The notes under the pieces: model-generated
What the model was told of the DNA's origin: nothing
Seen by the model: the letters and a program-made list of their open reading frames with translations, nothing else
The model's database searches: none
Position numbers and translations under genes: made by a program
Assembly: GCA_030848705.1 (NCBI GenBank)
Contig: CM061244.1
Location: forward strand, 44,557,190-44,621,189
Reading direction: 5' to 3'
Length of the DNA: 64,000 bases
From: Heracleum sosnowskyi
Taxonomy: Eukaryota > Streptophyta > Magnoliopsida > Apiales > Apiaceae
In this document: positions 10,933 to 22,536 of the stretch, one piece after another
How the letters are laid out: the number at the start of each line of letters is the position of its first letter
Numbering within the stretch: position 1 is the first letter of the stretch

Positions 10933-11927
10933 TGTTAGGAATATGTTGTTCTTGATGATAATTATAAAAACACTTAGTAGATTTTGTATTAAGTTATTTT
11001 GTAACTGTCAACGGAATAGCATGCTTTGCAGTGTTTCGTTGACAGGAAGCTCATCAACGAAATGAGTGATGTAGCAATTGCACTGTACATTACTTCATAG
11101 TTTGATATGCAGTGTGTTGAGTACTAGATAGGTTTTCTAAGTCATGTTGACTAAATGGTTAGATAGGCAAAATAGGTTGGTTAATTGTAAATATTTAGTG
11201 CCTTGTAATTTTGCCTAAGTGAAGACATGTCAACGGAATGAAGATTACTCTATCAACGAAACAAGGAAGCTCATCAACGAAACAAAGAATAAAGCTATCA
11301 ACGAAACACATCTCTATGCCATCAACGAATCATTATTGCTTTTCTATACAATTGACAAAGTGATAGTGACAGGTTCCTGACAGATCAAAAAGAAGATGTG
11401 GAAGTGTACTTTGCATTGGAAACCATTAAAATGGACATGGGGAATAAGGAAACATCCCAGTTTCCAATTGGGCTCTTGGGAGTGATCATAATAAGCATGA
11501 AGTCAAAAGCAAGGATCTCCAAGGACCACTGGACAAAGGGATGAAAAGCAAACTATTGGCGGTTACTCATTGTACTATTAGTGTAGCCAAAAATAGGGTT
11601 GTAAACTTGAGTTTATATAACCAAGTGTAGCAGTTACTTTATTTTGTGTGAAGAAAAACAAAGAGTTTGTATTAGCTATCTTTGAGAGCATTTTTCTTCT
11701 CTACAACCTTGTAACTGAGCAGCTGTGTACTTTTGTATCACAGATTATTTCCGCAATAAAAACACTTCAGTTGGATCATCAAACAATCCAACTGAATTAT
11801 TTATATCTTGTGTTTTTATTTATTCAGTTCAGTTTTATTTTATAAAGTGTTTTAGTTTTAAGAAAATATCAAGAATTGTATTCAACCCCCCCCTTCTACA
11901 ATTCTGTTAGGTCATTTGGGAATAACA
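10933..11927 (+). repeat. 3' LTR of element A (995 bp)
   Basis: It starts TGTTAGGAAT and ends GGGAATAACA, so it has TG...CA termini with short inverted ends. Copies of the TCAACGAAA word lie at about 11008-11062 and 11228-11335, several of them facing each other. A TATA-like box (GTTTATATAACC) lies near 11610. A C-run followed by TTCTACAATT near the end is shared in form with the LTRs of B, C and D. The right boundary is set by where ORF3 of C resumes. Confidence 0.85.
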
Positions 11928-12808
11928 ACATCCATTGGTTGTTGTACAGGAGCCAGTTCAGGTTGAGGAATATTACCTTCAATTACCTATTCCCCTGGGG
12001 GTATAAGTGGTAGGGGCACCGTTCTTAGATAATCTGTGAGAACAGTGGGTACCCCTGGAAGATGATTCTTTCTTATCAGAGCGGTTATTGCATTGCTCTT
12101 CATCCTCATGCACTCCATGGTCTCCTCGTCTGCAAATGTCTCACGTTCATCATCTGTTAAGACATCATTGAGAATTAGCTGTAGGAACCTAGGATAGAAG
12201 CAAAGCACATCGTCCATGCCTGTTCTTTCATCCAGTGGTCCCATGCACAGAATGACTTGATCAATCACTAATCGTCCTATATTGATATGCCTATTGTTAG
12301 CAATGGCAAACCTTGTCTTTTGAAGGAATAAGGGAATACCATGCAGATTTGTTAGCTTGGCAGTAAAAACATGGATAAGTGTGTGAAAGAAAAAATTCCA
12401 TGGCTTTGTCAGGTAATGCTTAAGGAACTCTCCCACAAAGAAGTTTGGTTGTTGACTTCTTATGAGAGTGAAGAAAGCATGTATCTCCTCAGTTGTGGGA
12501 TCCGGAACAAGGTTTTCTGTTGGAAAATGTAGAACCCTGTTAAAATCATGTTCCGTCACCCTTATTGTTCTGCCCCCTGGCACAACAAAACTAAAGGACC
12601 TTACGTTATTCTCACTTGTATCCGTGGCGGTTGTGTACAACGCAGTCAATTGATCGATGCAAAGGACTACAGGAGTACTCAAAGAATATGCCACTAACGA
12701 ACGTGTATTCAGAAACTCTGCCCATGCACGAAACTGTAAGTTCGTAATGGCTTGCAAGTTTTGAAACGAGACATGATTAGTCTTGGTTACGATAAATTCT
12801 CCGGCCAT
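11928..12808 (-). pseudogene. ORF3 of element C, 5' part, interrupted by element A
   Basis: An ATG at 12808 opens 273 codons with the same N-terminal domain as ORF3 in A and B: the pattern HVFTAKLTNLHGIPLF followed by VNIG-like and FYPRFLQLIL segments. A TAG at 11987-11989 ends the frame, but the same frame stays readable for about 19 more codons up to the junction with the A LTR at 11927. It is therefore both mutated and physically split. The function of the family is unknown. Orientation and spacing after pol match the other elements. Confidence 0.75.
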
Positions 12809-14272
12809 TTTAAATTTCCAGAAAATTAATTTTTTTTAAACCAAAACTAATTTTCAATTAATTATTACTAATTAATCAAATTCAAACCAAAATACCCCTT
12901 TTAATCACTTAAACAACTTCGAACAATTAAACTACCAAATTAAGAACCCCAACTTTTTCTAACACAAGAAAAGTATTTTTAATCAAAATACACTTCCAAA
13001 GAGATGGATTTCAACTAAAAATAACTATTCAAGAACAGTATTATCAGGTAAGGTTCGAAAGAGAATGGCCTTCGATAGTATTCTTTAACCACAACCGAGA
13101 TATAAAAAAACAGAGGTCACAAAGTACAGAGATTTCACTTTTTTTTTAAAAATGAGATCACTGTAAAAACTGAAGTTACTGTGTATAATTCTTGGTTAAA
13201 ACTGAAAACTATCGAGTTTGATGTTCTTGGCTGTATCTCTCCTTGTAAGTATTATATCGACAAAAACTTTTCTCAGAATTGTGAATCTGAAAAGAGAAAA
13301 AGTCTAAGTGCCAGTTAAATACTATTTGAAACTGTACGGGTAAAATGGTCATTAAACTATTCGATGGTTTTTAATAGTACTGTCGATGGTTTTCTGCAAG
13401 GGGCAAAACTGTCAACTTCCCTTCGATAGTTTTTAGAAAACTATCGAAGTTTTTTGAAAATCAGAATTCATAACGTTTTGAAGAAAACTATCGAAAGCTA
13501 TTTCTGTTTAAAACTGAAAAACTATCGAACATCTTTATGAAAAGCATCGAGAATTTAGATATTTATTAACATTAAATTTAATTCGATGTATTTTCAATTA
13601 CTTTTTCAAAATCTATCGAGAATTTACATATGGAATTAGATAAATTCACTTCGATATATTTTAAATTACTCTAAAAAACTATCGAAAGGTGTATTTCGAG
13701 GGTTTTTCTTTTCTTACTTAAAAACTATCGAATTGTTAGTTCGATGGTTTTTAACTAGTACTTAGAAAAACTATCGAATTTTCTAAATTCGATGGTTTTT
13801 GCTTCTGTCCAATTCTGAAAACCTGTTCTTGTTCTAAAAATCAGACTTTTTGATTTTCTGTCAAGTTTTATTTTGAATAAACTTTTTCAAATTTACCAAA
13901 ATCAATTGTCAATGGAAAATTCACAATTTTCTTAGAATAAAATCAACTAAATATCATTGAATGATATTAATTAATTAAAATCCAATAAATTATGCTGCAT
14001 TAATCTACTTTGTTAAAAACAAAGTAAATTAATTCAAATTAAATAGATACTTAAATATTTAGAACAAATATTAGCACCTAAATAATTTTTAGAATTAATA
14101 ACCAATTAAATGCCAGAAGATATATCATTCATAATTATGACATAAAATTAGTACAATAATCCTAACTAAGAGAATTGCTCCAGAAAATAAATTCACGAGT
14201 CCGAAGGATATTGAAATTCTTAAACTCATGTATTCACTAGGACTATCTGCAGTTACTGACTTCTAATCAAAA
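12809..14272 (-). promoter_or_regulatory. Pol-ORF3 spacer of element C with many TCGATAGTTTT words
   Basis: About 1.46 kb of AT-rich non-coding DNA. Between about 13030 and 13800 there are more than a dozen copies of AAAACTATCGAA or its complement, several as facing pairs. The same word fills the 5' LTR at 20445-20690, so the spacer shares cis sequence with the LTR, as in A and B. No ORF is supported here. Confidence 0.6.
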
Positions 14273-17200
14273 TCAATTAGAAAGATTTAACATCCCAAGT
14301 TCACCAACCAACTTTGAAAAAGTGGATTCATCAAGCGGTTTAGTAAATATGTCTGCAATTTGTTCCTGCGTGGGTACAAAATGTAACTCCACAGTTCCAT
14401 TCATGACATGCTCTCGAATAAAATGATATCTGATGTCGATGTGCTTCGTCCTCGAGTGTTGCACTGGGTTGTTAGAGATTGCTATGGCACTTGTGTTGTC
14501 GCAAAATATTGGAATCTTTGTCAACAAAAGCCCATAGTCACGGAGTTGGTTTCTCATCCACAAGATCTGAGCACAGCAGCTACCAGCAGCAATGTATTCA
14601 GCCTCAGCTGTTGATGTGGATACTGAATGCTGCTTCTTGCTATACCAGGAAACTAACTTTCTTCCAAGAAACTGACAGCTTCCTGAAGTACTGTTCCGAT
14701 CAATCTTACAACCTGCAAAATCAGAGTCTGTGTATCCAATATAAATCAAATCCTGTATCTTTAGGGTACCAAATTCCAAGATTTGGGGTCCCCTTAAGAT
14801 ATCTAAATATTCGCTTAACAGCTATTAGATGAGATTCTTTAGGATCAGACTGAAACCTAGCACACAAGCATGTTGCAAACATTATATCTGATCTACTTGT
14901 AGTGAGATAAAGTAATGAGCCTATCATACCTCTGTAGCCTATGATGTCAATCTTCTTACCAGTTTCATCCTTATCAAGCTTAGTGGCAGTTGGCATAGGA
15001 GTCTTTGCTGTAGATGAGTCTTCCATTTGATACTTCTTAAGAAGATCTTTGATGTACTTGGACTGACAAATGAATATACCATCTTGTCTTTGGTATACTT
15101 GCAGTCCAAGAAAGAATGACAATTCACCCATCATGCTCATTTCATAACGACTCTGCATTAACTTAGCAAATCTCTTGCATAGATCATCATTAGTAGAACC
15201 AAATATTATGTCATCAACATATACTTGCACCAATATCAAATCATTTTTGTGCTTTTTGTAAAAGAGAGTCTTGTCTGTAACACCTCTTGTAAAATCATTT
15301 TTAAGTAAGAATTCAGAGAGAGTGTCATACCATGTCCTTGGAGCTTGTTTGAGTCCATAAAGAGCTTTGAATAGAAAGTACACAAAGTCTGCCAGTTTTG
15401 AATCCTCAAAACCTGGAGGTTGTTCTAAATACACTTCTTCTTCTAACTCCCCGTTCAGAAAAGCACTCTTCACATCCATCTGATATACCTTGTAATTGGA
15501 ATGTGCTGCGAATGCCAGAAACATTCTGATGGCCTCAAGTCTTGCTAGTGGTGCATAGGTTTCATCATAATCTATACCCTCTTCTTGAGAGTAACCTTTA
15601 GCAACCAGACTGGCTTTGTTTCTTGTTACAATGCCATCTTCGTCCAACTTATTTCTGAATACCCATCTTGTTCAAATAACAGATTTTCCCTTAGGCCTGG
15701 GTACCAGCTTCCAAACTTTCTGCCTTTCAAACTGATTGAGTTCCTCTTGCATAGCAATCACCCAATCTGGATCATCTAGAGCATCTTCAACTTTCTTAGG
15801 TTCTGTTTCTGAAAGAAACCCAGAATAGTGACATTCATTTTGTGATGTTCTCCTAGTTCTCACTCATGTGCCGGATCACCAATGATCAAGTGAAAGTGAT
15901 GATCTCTATTCCATACCCTTTGTCTTGGCAGATGCGATCTTGATGATTCTCCATGTTCTAGATGTTGTGGAGTACGACTAGTTGATCCTTCTCCTGCTCC
16001 CCCTGAGTTGTTTACGGTTTGATCTGTTGACCCTGTTGATTGACTAGTGGATCCAGTAGTAGTTTGAGTATGTCCACCACTATCACCACTTGGTCCAGAA
16101 TTATTATCATCATGATTATTATTAATAACTGTAACAACTTCAGGTTCTTCTTCATTGTCAGAGAGATCTCCTGATAGATTTTCAAATACCAAGGATTCAG
16201 AGTTCTCTCTTGTTTGCAGGCCTGGTCTTTTGGTGTCGCCAAATGTTACATTAAATCTTTCCAACACCTTCTTATCTTCAATCACATATACCCTGTAAGC
16301 CTTAGATTCCAGAGAATAGCCCAGAAAAATGCCTTCATCTGCTTTGGCATCAAACTTGCCAAGATGTTCTCCATATTTAAGTACAAAGCACTTTGCACCA
16401 AACACATGAAAATACTTCAGTGTTGGTTTCTTGTTGGCCATTAACTCATACGGAGTCTTTTCATGATCTTTGTTGATCAGGGTACGATTCTGAGTATAGC
16501 AAGCTGTATTCACTGCTTCAGCCCAAAAGTAAGTGGGAAGTTTTGATTCATTCAACATGGTCCTTGTTGCTTCAACCAAGGTCCTGTTCTTCCTTTCCAC
16601 TACTCCATTCTATTGAGGAGTTCTTGGTGCCGAATACTGTCTTGATATTCCTTTCTCTGAGCAGAAATCATTAAGAACTGCATTCTTGAATTCAGTTCCA
16701 TTGTCTGATCTGATTGTCCGCACAGGTAGCTTAGCTTCCACTTCTATCTTCTTGATGTGATCAATGATTAGTTGTGTTGCTTCATCCTTTGATTGTATGA
16801 ACAACACCCACATGTAATTGGAGTAGTCATCCACCATCACCAATGCATATCTTTTTCTTGAAAGTGACATAACATTGATTGGACCAAATAAATCCATATG
16901 AATCAGCTGTAATGGTTCAGCAATGTTTGTCATTCCTTTGCTTCCATGTGATGCTTCCTTCGACTTCCCTTTTTCACATGCTTCAAATAGTCCCTCCTGA
17001 TTGAATTCCATCAGGGGCAACCCTCTCACTAACTCTCTCTTTACCAAAGAGTTCATAGTTTTGAAGTTCAGATGTGAGAGCTTCTTGTGCCATAGCCAAC
17101 TTTGTTCTGAAGATGCCTTTCCTTAGAAACATGTAACTTCTCCTTCACTGGTAGAACTTAAGTCAGCTATAAACAAATTTCCTTTTCTCACTCCCAGTAG

Positions 17201-17521
17201 AGTAAGCTTCTCATCCTTCCTGTTTGTGATCAAGCACTTGTCTTTTCTGAAATCTACATTGTAGCCTTTATCACAGAATTGAATGATACTTAGAAGATTG
17301 TGCTTTAATCCTTCAACAAGAGAGATGTTTTCAATGATGACATTCCCAACTTTCAATTTACCATATCCCGTAGTGAATCCTTTGTTGTCATCTCCGAAGG
17401 TTACAATCGGGCCGGTCTTCTTAACCACCTCTGTAAGCAGGGACTCTTCACTTGTCATGTGTCTAGAACAACCACTATCCAGAATCCACACAACCTTTGA
17501 GCTTTTAACCTTACCCTGCAA
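14273..17521 (-). pseudogene. pol: pol of element C: protease-integrase-RT-RNase H, broken
   Basis: All copia domains are recognisable in order on the minus strand: protease DSGCSRHMT near 17480, the integrase catalytic region (RSDNGTEF near 16700, [10 protein letters not shown] near 16590), RT with YVDD near 15215, and RNase H ending with [11 protein letters not shown] near 14320. The frame is broken by a TAA at 17123, a TAG replacing the second Gln of RTPQQNG near 16610, a frameshift near 15862, a TGA near 15670 and a frameshift near 14730-14780. It is not translatable as a whole. No ATG precedes the protease domain. The frame differs from that of gag. Confidence 0.92.
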
Positions 17522-18581
17522 TCACAGATTGATTAAGCGGACTTTGGTACCCAAAATTGTTTGGGTCCTGAAGGTTTAGATACTTTGACAGGAGTAACAT
17601 TCAATTTAGTCTTACCCTGTTTGATATTCATAGTATCTGTGGATTTAAACTTAACAGTGCTTTTGCTACTATCATTCATCAACTTAAAATAAGCATGCAT
17701 GATGTTGTACTTACATAGCAAACACTCTTTCTTTCCACAGGGTTCATGAAGATCAGGCATGTCAGACATGTTATGCATTTCAGAAGTATTAGCAGTTTCT
17801 ACTTTAACCTTTTTACATGCATGTGTAAGGTGTCCAGCAGAATTACAAATAGTGCACAACTTCCTAGATGCAATGGGAGAAAATGGAACAATTTCCTGAT
17901 TAACAATCTTCTTTTTCCCATTCCTGTTCTTTTTAGCATTACTAACTAAGTCACCTACTTCAGTTTTAGGTATTACAGTTTTTACTGATTTCCTAGGCAA
18001 CTTAGTCTTTACCTCTTTTTCCTTCAATAAATCCTCCTCAAGCAATTCTTGTCTTATGAAAAGGTCATCCTCATTAAAAGTTTCTGAGAAGGGCTTGACA
18101 AAGACTGGACTGACCACATTCTTAAGAATATGTGGAATATCCTTCTTGACAACAGAAGATGTCATAGGAAATTCCAAAGTCCTTTTCCCAACCTTTTTGG
18201 AATATTCAAGTCCTATAGCAGTTTTATTACCCTGGGTCTGAGTATCAATGATCTCCTTAGCAATCAGGGCGGAATTCTTAAAAGCATTCAGCTTCAAATT
18301 AAATCTGAAATCTGCTTCCTGAGGATAGTCTCTATCTCATCATTACACTTGACCTTGTTCTCTAAGTACACATTCTTTTGCTTAAGATCTTCTAATGTGA
18401 CAGCTACAAGCTCTAGTTCTTCATTTTTAGATTCTAATTTTTTAATCTTAAGAAATAGTTTAGCATTCTCCATTTCAGATGCTAGCATGCTTGTGTGTAC
18501 ATTAAACAATTCTACACTTAGATCTTGCACAGTTTTCTTGTACTCAGAGTTAGACATATCAATTGTAGTTAAGATAGGTAC
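17516..18581 (-). other. Putative retained intron at the gag-pol junction of element C
   Basis: On the minus strand the donor CAG|GTACCT ends its exon at 18582 and the acceptor TGATTGCAG|GGT starts the next exon at 17515. Both lie in codon phase 0, at positions homologous to A, B and D. The candidate intron would be 1066 nt and would remove the second CCHC knuckle and the gag terminator. Preserved in a decayed copy; inferred only. Confidence 0.45.
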
Positions 18582-19924
18582 CTGAGATAATTGTGGTGAT
18601 TCCTCTGAAGAGTCAGCCATTAGGGCAACATTTACATATTCATCCTCTTCATCCGAATCAGTATCATCCTAGTGTTTTCCCTCTGCTATATAAGCCTTCC
18701 CTTTCTGCTTTCCAGACAATGCCTCCAGTTGCTGTTTCAGCTTGGCATTCTCCTTCTTCAAATCCTCATATGAGTCTTTCCTTCCATAGACCTCTTTCTT
18801 GTCTCTTGTTTGACGAGGCTTCCGGCATTCAGTGGCGAAATGCCCTAACTCATTGCAATTGTAGCATCTTGATTTGCTTCTATCAATCATGCCAGTCTTG
18901 TAGCCTCCCTTAAAGCCTGTACTAGGTGCATACTTGCTCTTCTGGAATCTGTTGGTTGAGCCCTTGAACTTGTACTTAGGGTTTCTCTTGAAACGAATAT
19001 GACTAAACTTTGCAGCTAAGTACGCCATGGTTTTGTCTTCCATTTGCTCAAGCTCTTCTAGGGTGTAGTAATCACTTTCATCAACACCCAGATTCACAGA
19101 ATCCATCTCAGCTTCTATGATCACCTCATTTCCAGCTCTAGGGGTTTGAACCTGAATATCAGAAGTTGTTGGTTCATCCACTACAAGTGTTGCTGATCTC
19201 ACAAGTGCATTGTGCTTGTTATCCATTGTCCCTGGTCCGTAGATTATCACTCGTTGTTCTTGCTCCATCTCATAAGTCTTCAACTTGCCATAGATCATCT
19301 CTAATGACATCTTTGTGAAGTCAATTCTTTCCCTTATGGATGAGGACTTGTGTTCTACATGATGGGGCAACGTCATCATGAACTTCCTGTTGGTTTCTCT
19401 CAGTGGATAGGTCTTCCCTTTCATTGCCAATTCATTTAGAAGCTTAGTATATTTCTCAAAGACCTGAGTTATACTTTCTCCTGGAAGAGACCTAAACGCT
19501 TCGTACTGAGAAGTCAGGATGTCCAATCTGTTTCCTGCACGTCTTCAGTTCCTTCCATTATCAAGTTAATGGTATCCCACATATGTTTCCCACTTGTACA
19601 GTTCATCAACTGATAGCTCATTTCTTTGTCTACGGAGTCTGCTAATATTAACATCAAACTTGTGTCCAATCGAATCAGTTCTTTGTTAGAATCTGTATAC
19701 TCAGTGATATCCTTAGGTTGGGTGCCTTGAGGAATCCTGCTACCATCAGGAGCTGTAGATTCACTAACTGGTTTCATTGGTACAAACGGTCCGTTATCTA
19801 ATATGCCAATATACAACAGATTAGATGCCTTGATAAATAACAGCATCTTCATCTTCCACAAACCGAAATCATCTCTTGTAAACGGGGGAACTTTAATACC
19901 AGCGGTTGTCTTTGGAGCACTCAT
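17533..19924 (-). pseudogene. gag: gag of element C, broken by frameshifts and one nonsense codon
   Basis: The most likely start is the ATG at 19924 (MSAPKTTAGIKVPPF), 18 nt inside the open frame. The capsid-like part runs to a frameshift near 19520. CCHC knuckle 1 (CYNCNELGHFATEC) is near 18860. A TAG at 18669-18671 replaces a Trp codon found in element B, with the same frame continuing afterwards. A second frameshift lies near 18296. Knuckle 2 (CTICNSAGHLTHAC) is near 17850. The end WVPKSA matches that of A. Family role: particle formation and RNA binding. Confidence 0.9.
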
Positions 19925-20070
19925 GGTTTCTGAAAATTTCAAATTGTTTAAAATTCAAGAAATTCCAATTAAATGAAAAATTTTGAAAGTTAAAAAATTT
20001 GCTTCAAATTTTCACGCTACGTTTGATTTTGGTCTCATTCACCGGATCTGATTTGTACGTCAATCAAGTA

Positions 20071-20082
20071 GCTCTGATACCA
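20071..20082 (-). other. Primer binding site of element C
   Basis: The minus-strand sequence TGGTATCAGAGC matches the 3' end of plant initiator tRNA-Met, which primes minus-strand DNA synthesis. It lies just before gag and next to the LTR end. Confidence 0.9.
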
Positions 20083-20084
20083 AT

Positions 20085-21135
20085 TTTTAGGTCCAAAGTA
20101 TCGTAGAAGGGGGGGGTTGAATACGATACCTACAAATAATTTAATTTCGTTCGCGGATTAATCATTTAGTTCTATAACGAAATCAAACACACCAAATCAA
20201 ACCAAGAGTCGGGGAATATATCTTTTTATAAATATAAACCTCGAGGGGTGCTACAATTTCTAATCCGTAGATTAGCTTCAATGAGTTTAAGGTTACACGA
20301 ATTCAATACAATGATAGAAATCTGAGCAATATTAATTTCTCTGATAATTTCTTTGGCTCAAACTCTCTCCTCGTAAATTCTTATGTGTTCTTCCTTAACT
20401 GAAGAAGACACTTTCTTCACTCTGTATTAACTGCAGACTTTGGGTTTGAAAACTATCGAACCAAGATTAAAGAATTAATCTTGGCCGTCCAATTTCCATC
20501 AACCATTCACAACAAACACTTTTCACCTGCTCCCAAATTAGAAAACCATCGAATCATTAAAAGGAGTTTACCATTCGATAGTTTTTCAATAAAAACTATC
20601 GAAAGTTAAATTCTTTTGTAATAGAATTCAAATGAACTTCATTTATCCCATTCGATAGTTTTTAGAAAATAAAAACTATCGAGCTCTTTTCTTTTGACTT
20701 TGATCTTTAATAAAACTTCTGAAATCCAGGGTGTTTAGTTTTAGACTGTATCAATTCCTTCTGAGACGATAAAAACAACTTGATCTTTTAAGTGCCGTCA
20801 ACTAGTGCAACTGGTCTGGTTCACAGATGAATAACACTTGATCAATTCTTCCACGTCTTCAATTCAATGTTGTTGATAAGTCCTTTGTCAATCTGGTTGC
20901 TTCAAATAAATCACTCGAATCTTGTGGTACTTAACCCTAAATCATTCACATACTTATGTAGTCTTTAAAATCTTGTTTCTTTGATTGTCACTGAGCCTTG
21001 AACATTTTCATGAACTTCTTTCCGTGACCTGTTTACGGACTTCAAGAAAGCATACCATATTTTGATTTTTTGAGTTTACCTTTTCTTCTTTGATTCTGGA
21101 TTCATGTGCTTCTGTTAATATTATTGTCTGTCTTT
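20085..21135 (-). repeat. 5' LTR of element C (outer boundary unresolved)
   Basis: The LTR begins beside the primer site with the family's C-run (GGGGGGG on the plus strand, 20108-20116) and TTCTACGATAC. Copies of the TATCGA word lie at about 20449-20690, including a perfect 13-bp inverted pair (20574-20586 and 20591-20603) with a 4-base loop. The expected TG/CA terminal bases beside the primer site are mutated. No 3' LTR is in the window for comparison, so the outer edge lies anywhere between about 20700 and 21135. I recognise nothing else in 20700-21135. Confidence 0.55.
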
Positions 21136-22392
21136 GATAAGTGGATTTCATATTCACTTGGAACGTCCAAAATTGGCTTAAATTGATTGTTTGTACTCGA
21201 GTGCGTGGTGTTTTTAATGTGTTTTGTGTTTGTTTATGCAGAGTTGCTTCGTCAGCAGAGAAGTGGAGTTTCTGGGGTTTGCAGTGGTGTTTTGAGCAAT
21301 TCTGTGAAGGCCAAGTGGTTGCGGAGCGAGAGAGCGCAAGGAAAAGTCAAAGAAAAGCAAAGTGGAGATTCTGGACAGAGACCAGGCACGCCCGTGCCCT
21401 ATCAAGCGCGCCCGCGCTCCCCAAAATCCTGAAAAAGGCAATGCTGAGTCTGAAGAGGAAATTAGCTGAAGACCGGTCAACCCTACAGCCTATATAAACT
21501 AATGGTGGACGAATTCTGAGACATATATTAAGTTACATACATACATATCCATCCACCGGTGAGGAGAACAAGAAGACGGCTGATTACGAAGATCTAGTTT
21601 TCAACTTATCTTTGTATTCTTCTAATTAGGCGATACTTTGGATTCTCGTTTGTTTTTTCATAAACCCTAGTACTTTTATTCAGTATTCCAGACATATTTA
21701 TTATCATGTTTTCATCAGAACCCACGATGATGAACGGTTCGATTATGAACTAATCGTTGTCGTGGGATTCTAACGGATTTATTTATGGATTTTAGTAGTT
21801 AATTGTTTTAAAGATGCGTGTGTGATGATTTGTTGATATCCTAGTTTGGTTGTGCTTATTCTTCTTGGATGCGTAGCTAACATCTAAGTTGTTTGTTAAT
21901 CTCTATTGAATGCGAAAGTGGATATAGAGGTTTAGAACTTGCCATGCTAGCATAGGTTTATGTATGTTTGTCATGCATGATTCGTAGGTGATTTTAACCA
22001 TCTTACCTGCCCTATGTAATCTGAATGGATAACTTGCTCGTTAAACCGTTATGTTTTCAAATCTTATAGACATATAGGGTCTAAGCATAATTGGTGTCTG
22101 CCCAACTTCTATCTCTTTTGTGGATGTTTGAGTGGTTTGGTATACGTATACTGAAAGGCAGTGTGTACTGATTTCGTGTTATCCGATTAGTTGTCACAAC
22201 CGTCACATGCATTGATTAAAGACCAAAGACTCTAGATGAAGTATTTAATGAAATTAGGATCCCATGTTTTATTCTCATAAGTAATTCATTCAGCAATCTC
22301 TTTAATTAATTATAATCTTGTTAAGTTGATTAGTTAAGTTAGTTAATTAATTACTTGTTGACCGCGTACGCTTACGTGATTTTGTGCGAACA
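21136..22392 (+). repeat. 5' LTR of Athila-like element (1257 bp)
   Basis: It starts TGATAAGTGGATTTC and ends GTGCGAACA, and pairs with 49413-50784. Near 21387-21420 it has two copies of a GC-rich word; one has decayed to CACGCCCGTGCC, where the 3' LTR keeps CGCGCCCGCGCC. A TATA-like CCTATATAAAC at about 21488 marks the probable promoter. It lacks about 115 bp that the 3' LTR has near 50627-50742. The ORFs of 118 and 81 codons here are duplicated in both LTRs and are not supported as genes. Confidence 0.92.
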
Positions 22393-22398
22393 AGTTTT

Positions 22399-22416
22399 TG
22401 GCGCCGCTGCCGGGGA
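22399..22416 (+). other. Primer binding site, Athila/Tat type
   Basis: TGGCGCCGCTGCCGGGGA directly follows the LTR end and a short AGTTTT. This motif is the hallmark primer site of Athila/Tat gypsy elements, except that GCTGCC replaces the usual GTTGCC. Confidence 0.9.
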
Positions 22417-22536
22417 CTCGGTGTTATTTATATAGTTTATGTGCTTGTCATCAGTGGTCGTTAAAGTTCACTGACTCGGATTATTCTCATCAATTTTACT
22501 TTGTTTGGTGTGTTTCAGATACTTTAGTGAGCGTCT

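Larger units (their letters stand above)
1..11927 (+). mobile_element. Element A: Sirevirus-like Ty1/copia retrotransposon, 5' end outside window
   Basis: The order is gag, pol (protease-integrase-RT-RNase H), spacer, a very long third ORF, polypurine tract and 3' LTR. Integrase lying before RT places it in Ty1/copia. The long gag with an extended C-terminal half and the extra ORF after pol fit the Sirevirus group. The window starts inside gag, so the 5' LTR and primer site are not visible. All three ORFs are open, so this copy may be young. Its right end falls inside ORF3 of element C, which lies on the other strand, so A inserted into C. The 5 bases after the LTR are ACATC; the left target duplication is outside the window. 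Confidence 0.93.
11928..21135 (-). mobile_element. Element C: decayed Sirevirus-like Ty1/copia element, truncated at both ends
   Basis: On the minus strand the order is part of a 5' LTR, primer site, gag, pol, spacer and the start of ORF3. Element A interrupts ORF3, so the rest of ORF3 and the 3' LTR lie left of the window, if they survive. The Athila-like element abuts the right side. Several stops and frameshifts in gag and pol show an older copy than A or B. Its own repeated word is AAAACTATCGAA / TTCGATAGTTTT. Confidence 0.85.

Noticed and set aside
20071..20082. tRNA gene fragments at the TGGTATCAGAGC sites
   Set aside because: Only the 12-nt primer match is present at each site, beside an LTR end; no tRNA cloverleaf surrounds it.
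21141..21497. 118-codon ORF repeated at 49419-49775
   Set aside because: It lies in both Athila LTRs with the same mutations as the LTR, spans the probable promoter, and has no recognisable domain. LTR sequence, not a gene.
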